NCBI GenBank assembly: GCA_028709185.1
Contig: JAQVXM010000013.1
Coordinates: forward strand, 1 to 11,441
Reading direction: 5' to 3'
Source of the DNA: Minisyncoccota bacterium
GTDB lineage: Bacteria > Patescibacteriota > Minisyncoccia > UBA6257 > XYB1-36-10
Length of the DNA: 11,441 nt
Shown one piece after another: positions 6,286 through 11,441 of this stretch (its first letter is position 1; each line of letters starts with the position of its first letter). The notes below the pieces were generated by a model. The model saw only the letters and a list, made by a program, of their open reading frames with translations. It was not told the DNA's origin and ran no database searches. Position numbers and translations under genes: made by a program.

Positions 6286-6765
6286 ATGAGCAAAATGTTA
6301 GTCAAGGATTTGTTTTTTCTTTTTCCTAATTTTTTTCGCAAAAAAGTAAAATGTGATTGCGGTCACGTTTCTTCGCGAAGAAAAATAATCTATGTTTTTG
6401 GTGAAAAATATTCCTTATTTTTTAAAGAGAAAGGCAATCCTGAATTCTGTCCAAATTGCCTGGCGAGGATGGCTATTAGATGCGCTTGGTGCGGAAGACC
6501 GATAATGCCTAACGATCCAATCACGCTTTTTTCCCCGAAAGATACTAACTTTAAAATTACGGAAAACGCTTTTGTTTATTCCGAAAATCCTCTCTGTTTA
6601 GTCGGTTGTCTTCGTTGGGAAGGATGTTGTCCTTTTTCTTATCTTTATCGAGCTGGTTTCTGGATTCCTCCAGGAAAAGTAGAAAGGGTTTTAAGTCCTA
6701 TCGAAGAATGTCTTCTTCAAAAAGATATTTTTATAGCGGAAGATATTTCCAAAATTAAAAATTGA
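6286..6765 (+). CDS. Cys-rich, probably zinc-binding protein of unknown function
   Basis: 159 residues; ATG at 6286 with a strong GGAGGT at 6275-6280. The cysteines are paired as in zinc ribbons: CDCGH (23-27), CPNC (55-58), CAWCG (66-70), CLVGC (104-108) and CC (114-115). One or two zinc sites are likely, for instance C23/C25 with C55/C58, and C66/C69 with later cysteines. The central CAWCGRPIMPNDPITLFSP and the end RAGFWIPPGKVERVLSPIE look like a conserved family I have seen among CPR-like hypothetical proteins, but I have no name for it. There is no membrane segment. A TATAAT at 6264-6269 lies so close to the Shine-Dalgarno that it is doubtful as the -10 box; the true promoter is unclear. 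A terminator follows at 6780. The role could be nucleic-acid or protein binding, which is inference. Confidence 0.82.
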   Translation: MSKMLVKDLFFLFPNFFRKKVKCDCGHVSSRRKIIYVFGEKYSLFFKEKGNPEFCPNCLARMAIRCAWCGRPIMPNDPITLFSPKDTNFKITENAFVYSENPLCLVGCLRWEGCCPFSYLYRAGFWIPPGKVERVLSPIEECLLQKDIFIAEDISKIKN

Positions 6766-6779
6766 TTTTTTATTTTTTG

Positions 6780-6810
6780 CCCCCTTTTTTTTGGGGGTTT
6801 TTCTTTTTTA
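6780..6810 (+). terminator. Intrinsic terminator after the Cys-rich gene
   Basis: CCCCC (6780-6784), eight T bases, GGGGG (6793-6797), then TTTTTCTTTTTT. It is unusual in that the loop is all T. Confidence 0.88.
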
Positions 6811-6912
6811 TATTTTTTAAAACAAGATAAAGAAACTTTCTTTTTTAAAAAATATTTTTATTATTTAAATTGGCACTTTTCCACATTTTTTGCCACCACT
6901 TCTTCTTCTTTC

Positions 6913-6921
6913 TGTTATACT
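6913..6921 (+). promoter_or_regulatory. Extended -10 promoter for the TM-helix protein
   Basis: TGTTATACT (6913-6921) fits an extended -10 (TGn plus TATACT). No good -35 is seen, as expected for this type. The start near 6928 gives an 80-base leader. In that leader the octamer GTCGTTAT occurs twice (6930-6937 and 6959-6966), and there is no Shine-Dalgarno close to the ATG at 7011. Confidence 0.45.
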
Positions 6922-7010
6922 TAAATCAAGTCGTTATATTTTAAAAAACGAGAAAAAGGTCGTTATTGGTTTTAAAAATTATTAAAGGTCCTAATTTAAA
7001 ATAACACATT

Positions 7011-7691
7011 ATGTATATTCAAAGTTGGAGTACTGTCGTCGCTGAATCCCTTCAAAATCTTTGGTTTGATGTTATGGCGTTTTTCCCGACTTTAATCGGC
7101 GCTATTATCATCTTTGTTATTGGTATCATTGTCGCTTCCGCTTTAGGTACTTTGGTTGGAAAGATAGTTTCTGTTCTAAAAATTGATGAAGGATTAAGAA
7201 AGCTTGGCGTGGAAAAATATTTTGACCGCGCTGGTATTAATATGGATTCGGCCAAATTTTGTGATCGTGTCGTCTTTTGGTTTTTGGTTGTTGCTTTCCT
7301 TTTAGCTGCTACCGATATCTTAAAGTTTTATGCTCTTTCCGCCTTTTTGACTGATGTCTTGTCTTATATTCCGAATATTATTATTGCTGTCTTGATTCTC
7401 TTGGCTGCAATTGTTCTCGCTAATCTCTCCGAGAAAATCGTTCGAGGTTCTGTTATGTCTGCTCGTCTTCACGCAGCAAAATTTCTTGGAGCTTTAACTT
7501 GGTATTCAATCACTATTTTTGGATTTTTAGCTGCTCTCGTCCAGCTTAATGTTGCTACAACTATTATTAATACGGTTATTACCGGTATTATTGCTATGGT
7601 TGCTTTGGCTGGTGGCATTGCTTTTGGTATTGGTGGAAAAGATTATGCTTCTCATCTGATTGCTAAATTTCGCGATAAGATTGAAGACTAA
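7011..7691 (+). CDS. Mechanosensitive-channel conserved TM-helix membrane protein
   Basis: 226 residues with about five membrane helices (about 24-48, 86-105, 118-139, 158-178 and 185-207). Two segments look like internal repeats of the conserved TM helix found in MscS relatives (Pfam TM_helix): FFPTLIGAIIIFVIGIIVAS (24-43) and YIPNIIIAVLILLAAIVLAN (119-138). The end, ALAGGIAFGIGGKDYASHLI (199-218), resembles the Gly/Ala-rich pore helix of MscS, but the cytoplasmic beta domain that follows it in true MscS is absent. The protein may form a small pore or act as a membrane scaffold. The ATG at 7011 is the first Met of the frame; no Shine-Dalgarno is close. It forms a single-gene unit with a strong terminator after it. 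Family call is good; channel activity is inferred. Confidence 0.82.
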   Translation: MYIQSWSTVVAESLQNLWFDVMAFFPTLIGAIIIFVIGIIVASALGTLVGKIVSVLKIDEGLRKLGVEKYFDRAGINMDSAKFCDRVVFWFLVVAFLLAATDILKFYALSAFLTDVLSYIPNIIIAVLILLAAIVLANLSEKIVRGSVMSARLHAAKFLGALTWYSITIFGFLAALVQLNVATTIINTVITGIIAMVALAGGIAFGIGGKDYASHLIAKFRDKIED

Positions 7692-7707
7692 TACTTTTTA
7701 TTTCGAT

Positions 7708-7745
7708 TTAAAAAACCGCTCTTCTAAAATTGAGCGGTTTTTTAA
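7708..7745. terminator. Strong symmetric terminator
   Basis: TTAAAAAACCGCTC (7708-7721) and GAGCGGTTTTTTAA (7732-7745) form a perfect 14-bp stem with a 10-base loop. It has the same T-run on either strand, so it can stop transcription from both sides and isolates the downstream rRNA region. Confidence 0.9.
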
Positions 7746-7753
7746 TTATTCTA

Positions 7754-7783
7754 TTGACATTTTAGGTTTATCTGGATTACAAT
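7754..7783 (+). promoter_or_regulatory. Near-consensus promoter upstream of a tiny ORF
   Basis: A perfect TTGACA (7754-7759), 18 bases, then TACAAT (7778-7783). It is the best promoter of the right half of the window. The start near 7790 is four bases from the ATG at 7794, so the transcript would be almost leaderless. Confidence 0.7.
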
Positions 7784-7857
7784 AAAAACACTTATGAGTA
7801 CTAAGGAAAAAGAACAAAAAACAAGCGGCTAAAAAGTCCTGTGTTTGGTTGTTGTGG

Positions 7858-7880
7858 CCGCGATGATCGCGGTTTTTTTA
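7858..7880 (+). terminator. Intrinsic terminator upstream of the rRNA unit
   Basis: CCGCGA (7858-7863) pairs with TCGCGG (7867-7872) over a 3-base loop, followed by seven T bases (7873-7879). It would end the transcript from the promoter at 7754 about 280 bases before the 23S gene, unless it is read through or antiterminated. Confidence 0.7.
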
Positions 7881-7883
7881 TCC

Positions 7884-7912
7884 TTGCTTTTAAGAAAAAA
7901 AATTTGTAAAAT
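7884..7912 (+). promoter_or_regulatory. Likely promoter of the 23S-5S unit
   Basis: TTGCTT (7884-7889), 17 bases, then TAAAAT (7907-7912), directly after the terminator at 7858-7880. The predicted start near 7919 lies just before the structured leader. It is weaker than expected for an rRNA promoter, and the promoter at 7754 is the alternative. Confidence 0.5.
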
Positions 7913-7936
7913 TGAATCCGCTTTTTCTCTCGACCT

Positions 7937-8103
7937 GGGTTCTTTTTAAATAAAGATTCCAGGCTGAAAGAAAAGGAAGTTTAAGAATGCTTTGATAGAA
8001 CGTTTACAACTGAAAAGCTAAGTAAAATAACAGGTATTCTTTCACGCTTTTAAATAGCGTGAAGGTAAAATAAAAAGCAAAGCATTCTCTGAATCAAGAA
8101 CCC
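7937..8103 (+). other. Folded leader of the 23S precursor
   Basis: Three nested stems fill the leader. The outer one is GGGTTCTT (7937-7944) plus GATTC (7955-7959), pairing with the uninterrupted GAATC-AAGAACCC (8091-8103) and leaving a 10-base bulge. The middle one is AGAATGCTTTG (7984-7994) with CAAAGCATTCT (8078-8088), 11 bp and perfect. The inner one is TTCACGCT (8041-8048) with AGCGTGAA (8056-8063). A boxA-like GGTTCTTTTTAAA lies at 7938-7950, inside the outer stem and bulge. No ORF or tRNA is present here. Antitermination or precursor processing is inferred. Confidence 0.65.
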
Positions 8104-8142
8104 TCGCCTATTTTAATAACTTATAGGAATGGGTTCGAAACT

Positions 8143-8165
8143 ATCTCATTATTGAGATGGTCGGA
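8143..8165 (+). other. 5' half of the 23S processing stem, with a competing hairpin
   Basis: TTGAGATGGTCGGA (8152-8165) pairs with TCCGATCATCTCAA (11232-11245) over 14 bp, including one G-T pair. Locally, ATCTCA (8143-8148) can instead pair with TGAGAT (8153-8158). It marks the 5' end of the mature 23S near 8159. Confidence 0.75.
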
Positions 8166-8469
8166 ATTAAGAGCGTAAGGTGGATGCCTTGGCACCAAGG
8201 AGCGATGAAGGACGCGGCGTAGCGGCGAAACGTCTCGGGAAGGTGTGTAGCAACCTATGATCCGAGAATTTCCTAATGGGGAAACCCTGCAAGATAAACT
8301 CTTGCAATCCGCTTATATGCGGAAGCGTACCCGGGGAAGTGAAACATCTCAGTACCCGGAGGAAGATAAAATAATTATGATTCCCTTAGTAGCGGCGAGC
8401 GAACGGGGAAGAGCCTAAACTTAATTTTCAGCTTGCTGAAAATTGAGGGTTGTAAGGTAAGTACATTTT

Positions 8470-8518
8470 CAGCTAATAACTCTTCTTTAAAAAATTTTTA
8501 CGGAAGAGTTATTGGCTG
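8470..8518 (+). other. Expanded domain I hairpin of 23S
   Basis: CAGCTAATAACTCTTC (8470-8485) pairs with GAAGAGTTATTGGCTG (8503-8518), 16 bp with one G-T, closed by an AT-rich 17-base loop. From memory of Bacillus-type 23S, the matching hairpin has only about 5 bp. The preceding hairpin (8423-8444, CTTG loop) corresponds to the ordinary one. Confidence 0.7.
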
Positions 8519-9427
8519 GGAGAAAAGTTACAAATTTGTTTGTTAGCGGAAGCGTGCTGGAAAGCCGCGCCAAAGAGGGTGAAAGCCCCGTAGGCGAAAA
8601 CAAACAAACTTTTCGTATTTATTCTTAAGTACCTCGAGAAATGAACACTTCGAGGGAATCTGCGAGAACTGTCTCGTAAGGCTAAATATCCTTGGCGACC
8701 GATAGCGAACTAGTACCGTGAGGGAAAGGTGAAAAGCAGGCCGGTGAGGCCGATGAAATAGAATCTGAAACCTTATGCTTACAAGGAACGGAAGTCCGTA
8801 AGGATAACCGTGTGCCTATTGAAGAATGAGCCAGCGAGTTTATCTGTCTCCTTTGTCTAACTCCTAAGGGAGGAAGGCGTAGTGAAAGCGAGCGTTAATA
8901 GCGCGTATGAGGAGCCGGATAAGACCCGAAGCCGGGTGAGCTTGCCCTGGTCAGGGTGAACCCAAGCGAAAGTTTGGGGGAAGCCCGAACCGGTAGACCG
9001 TTCAAAATCTTCGGATGAACTGGGGTAAGGAGTGAAAAGCTAATCGAACTCGGTAATAGCTGGTTCTCTCCGAAATAGTTTTAGGACTAGCCTCGAGCGT
9101 TTATGTGTGGGGGTAGAGCACTGGATAGTCTGAGTAGAGGGAAACTTCGCCAGACTAATCAAACTCCGAATACCATACAATATAGCTCGGGAGTCAGAAT
9201 GTGGGGGCTAAGCTCCATGTTCGAGAGGGAAACAGCCCAGACCGCCAACTAAGGTCCCTAAATACTTACTAAGTGCAAATGAGGTAGTGTCGTGCCATAG
9301 ACAGATAGGAGGTGGGCTCAGAGGTAGCCATCCTTTAAAGAGTGTGTAACAACTCACTATTCGATACTGGCAAGGCGCGCCGAAAATGTGCGGGGCTAAG
9401 TAAGTTACCGACGTTGCGGATGCCAGT

Positions 9428-9513
9428 GCATAGCACTGGAAATATCAATAATCAAAAATCAAACTCCAAATTTTGGAATTTGAAAATTGTGTTTGGTGCT
9501 TCCAGTGCTGTGC
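9428..9513 (+). other. Large AT-rich expansion of a 23S helix (H59 by position)
   Basis: GCATAGCACTGGAA (9428-9441) pairs with TTCCAGTGCTGTGC (9500-9513) over 14 bp. The interior is very AT-rich and holds a second hairpin, CAAACTCCAAA (9460-9470) with TTTGGAATTTG (9472-9482), which has one mismatch. Common bacterial 23S genes have about 15 bases here, before the conserved GTAGGAGAGC. It could be an intervening sequence that is cut out, or a stable expansion. Confidence 0.7.
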
Positions 9514-10194
9514 GCCGGTGTAGTAGGAGAGCATTCCATTTGCGCCGAAGCGAGACCCGCGAGGGCTCGTGGAGCGGATGGAAGAGAGAATGCTGGCATG
9601 AGTAACCACAAAGCCGATGGGAAATCGGCTCTCCGAAAATTCAAGGTTTCCGTGGCACTGGCAATCATCCACGGGTTAGGCGGTCCTAAGGCGATGGCGA
9701 AAGCCGCAGCCGATGGGTAGCTGGTTAATATTCCAGCCCTGCCTATAAATTCTAACGGGGGGACGGAGGAAATAAGGTTAAGCGCCTTAATGGTTTGGCG
9801 TTGCTTTATTTAAGAAATAACTCGCGACAAATGCGCGTGTTTTCCTTTAATGGAAATTTCAAAATAAGGCGAAAGCTTTAGCTTTTGCTAAGGTGATTTA
9901 GCTGAATAGCCTTCCAAGAAAAGCCTCTAGGGTTAATTTATAGGCATCCGTACCGGAAACCGACACAGGTGGATAGGGCGAGGAGCCCAAGGAGAACGAG
10001 TGATTTCTCGCTAAGGAACTCGGCAAAAAAGCGGCCGTAAGTTCGCAATAAGGCCTGCCCGACTTTTAGTCGGGCCGCAGCTAAAGTTTCTCTGGCGACT
10101 GTTTACCAAAAACACAGCTCCCTGCTAACACGTAAGTGGATGTATAGGGGGTGACACCTGACCGATGCGAGAAGGTTAACGGTGGCGGTGTCTG

Positions 10195-10227
10195 GCACTT
10201 TGTTTATAAATTTTATAAACAAAGTGC
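10195..10227 (+). other. Expanded H68-region hairpin of 23S
   Basis: GCACTTTGTTTATAAA (10195-10210) and TTTATAAACAAAGTGC (10212-10227) are perfect complements separated by one base, giving a stem of about 14 bp and a small loop. It stands where E. coli has the short arm before the H69 block. Confidence 0.75.
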
Positions 10228-10793
10228 TGGATGCTGACTGCCCGAAGCCCTCGTCAATGTCAGCGATAACTATAATCGTTCTAAGGTAGCGCAATTCCTT
10301 TCCGGGTAAGTTCCGGAGCGCACGAAAGGTGTAACGACTGGAGAACTGTCTCAGCGAGAAGCTCGGTGAAAATGCGATTCCCGTGAAGACGCGGGATACC
10401 TGCAGCGGGACGAAAAGACCCCGGGAGCTTTACTGTAGCTTGATATTGGCCTTAGATTGTTTCTGCGCAGTATAGGTGGGAGGCTTTGAAACTCTGATTT
10501 TGGTCAGAGTGGAGCCGCAAATGAGATACCACCCTTAAATGATTTAAGTTCTAACCGATAAAGAGTCCGAAAGGTAAACTTTATTGGAACAGTGTCTGGC
10601 GGGCAGTTTTTCTGGGGCGGAATCCTCCCAAAAAGTAACGGAGGAGTTTAAAGGTCGGCTTGGCTCGGATGGAAATCGAGCCTAATGTGTAAAGGCATAA
10701 GCCGGCTTAACTGCAAGACTTGCAAGTCGAGCAGATGCGAAAGCAGAACTTAGTGACCCGACGAACCTTTACAGGAAGGTCGGAGACAACGGC

Positions 10794-10824
<31 letters not shown>

Positions 10825-11097
10825 GCGCCCGAGCGTCCATAGCGACGGCGCGGTTCGGCACCTCGATGTCGGCTCATCTTAGCGCGGGGCTGGAGAAGGT
10901 CCCAAGCGTTTGGCTGTTCGCCAATTAAAAAGGTACGCGAGCTGGGTTCAAACCGTCGTGAGACAGGTTGGTCTCTATCTGCTGCAGGCGTTAATATTTG
11001 AGGGAAGCTGACCCTAGTACGAGAGGACCGGGTTGGACGAACCTCTGGTCTACCAGCTTTGGTACCAACTGAAGTGCTGGGTAGCTATGTTCGGACG

Positions 11098-11131
<34 letters not shown>

Positions 11132-11231
11132 CTCCCAAGATTAGATATATGGCCTCGTGAAAGACTATCACGTTGATAGGCTCTAGGTGTAAGCGCGGTA
11201 ACGCGTTTAGCCAAGGAGTACTAATGGCCTA

Positions 11232-11257
11232 TCCGATCATCTCAATGTTGAGATGAT
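11232..11257 (+). other. 3' half of the 23S processing stem, with a competing hairpin
   Basis: TCCGATCATCTCAA (11232-11245) pairs with 8152-8165. The same bases can fold locally: ATCATCTCAA (11236-11245) with TTGAGATGAT (11248-11257), a perfect 10-bp hairpin with a 2-base gap. The remaining spacer to the 5S gene (11258-11305) is AT-rich with no tRNA. Confidence 0.75.
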
Positions 11258-11305
11258 TTAAGAGATATGTTTTGTTTTTAATTTTTTATTTAGCTTTTCA
11301 TGAGT

Positions 11306-11327
11306 AAACCAAAAAGAGTTTTGGTTT
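11306..11327 (+). other. Hairpin competing with 5S helix I
   Basis: AAACCAAAA (11306-11314) pairs with TTTTGGTTT (11319-11327) across an AGAG loop, perfect over 9 bp. The right arm is also the 5' strand of the 5S terminal helix, so the two folds exclude each other. Confidence 0.65.
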
Positions 11328-11439
11328 GCCGGTGATTAACTCGCGCTGGAAACACCCGATCCATTCCGAACTCGGAAGTGAAACGGCGCGGAACCGATGA
11401 TAGTCCTTCGGGGCGAAAGTAGGTTTTGCCGGCATACCA
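11322..11439 (+). rRNA. 5S ribosomal RNA
   Basis: About 118 bases, with the conserved core CCGAACTCGGAAGTGAAACG (from 11366), GATGATAGT (from 11396) and GAAAGTAGG. The ends pair: TTTGGT-T-TGCCGG (11320-11332) with CCGGC-A-TACCAAA (11429-11441), with one mismatch. The mature ends are uncertain by a few bases, and the outermost pairs may belong to the precursor. The gene reaches the window edge, so the 3' flank is not seen. Confidence 0.95.
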
Positions 11440-11441
11440 AA

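Larger units (their letters stand above)
7794..7949 (+). pseudogene. Small single-TM protein gene with an in-frame TAA, or a 12-aa leader peptide
   Basis: ATG at 7794 opens a 12-codon ORF (MSTKEKEQKTSG) ending in TAA at 7830-7832. The same frame then stays open to TAA at 7947-7949 and reads KVLCLVVVVAAMIAVFLSLL followed by Lys/Arg, a textbook membrane helix with a charged end. Restoring a sense codon at the TAA, for instance AAA by one base change, gives a 51-residue membrane protein with a charged N-tail. The DNA of the helix also forms the intrinsic terminator at 7858-7880. Two readings fit. In one, a young pseudogene was broken by a single nonsense change. In the other, a leader peptide plus attenuator precedes the rRNA unit. 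No Shine-Dalgarno is present; the promoter at 7754-7783 is very strong. I favour the pseudogene or a base error slightly. Confidence 0.5.

Noticed and set aside
6930..6966. Two copies of GTCGTTAT in the leader of the TM-helix gene as a regulatory repeat
   Set aside because: There are only two 8-base copies in AT-rich DNA, with no symmetry and no placement at the -35/-10; it could be chance.
7794..7949. TAA reassigned to sense in this organism
   Set aside because: The known CPR code change (code 25) affects TGA only, and many genes here end in TAA with terminators right after. Recoding of TAA is not supported.
9342..10294. Open frames of 63-87 codons inside 23S
   Set aside because: They lie wholly within conserved rRNA on both strands and have no ribosome site or protein-like pattern.
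11258..11305. tRNA gene in the 23S-5S spacer
   Set aside because: The spacer is too short and AT-rich, with no cloverleaf or T-loop GTTCRA pattern.

Overview
Organism. The window reads as an AT-rich, compact bacterial genome, most likely a Candidate Phyla Radiation (Patescibacteria, possibly Parcubacteria) member. The reasons are short genes with tiny spacers, T-rich intrinsic terminators, several genes whose promoter sits almost on the start codon with no Shine-Dalgarno, and a 23S rRNA with AT-rich helix expansions and no 16S gene in the 8.1 kb upstream. The lineage is inference; no marker here fixes it.

Layout. (1) 1-1260: two small acidic, helical proteins of unknown function on the + strand, the first cut by the window edge. 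They look like distant tandem paralogues, and each has its own terminator. (2) 1252-2024, - strand: a probable gene remnant, then a G+C-rich gene for a DUF1874 / STIV-B116-like protein. This is the fold of the viral ring nuclease AcrIII-1 / Crn2. It has its own sigma70-type promoter, an inverted-repeat operator candidate and a terminator, and its codon use is clearly foreign. (3) 2043-3599, - strand: a 518-residue GT-C-like polytopic membrane protein. (4) 3686-5694, + strand: an RlmI-like SAM methyltransferase overlapping by ATGA with an RluA-family pseudouridine synthase, then a cupin protein. (5) 5704-6810: two divergent unknown genes, one Cys-rich and probably zinc-binding. (6) 7011-7745: a membrane protein with two copies of the mechanosensitive-channel conserved TM helix. 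(7) 7754-7949: a strong promoter driving a 12-codon ORF that ends in TAA. The same frame then continues as a membrane segment whose DNA also forms an intrinsic terminator, so it is either a pseudogene or a leader-peptide/attenuator arrangement. (8) 7884-11441: a 23S-5S rRNA unit with its own likely promoter and a strongly folded leader. The 23S gene has three expanded helices and ends in a long processing stem that competes with local hairpins. The 5S gene reaches the right edge.

How the parts fit. The two RNA-modifying enzymes and the rRNA unit belong to ribosome biogenesis. The methyltransferase/pseudouridine synthase pair looks translationally coupled. The membrane proteins and the cupin are ordinary accessory functions. 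The ring-nuclease-like gene is the clearest acquired element and has no CRISPR or cyclase partner in the window. Two translation-initiation styles are mixed: strong Shine-Dalgarno sites on the unknown or acquired genes, and near-leaderless starts on the housekeeping-type genes.
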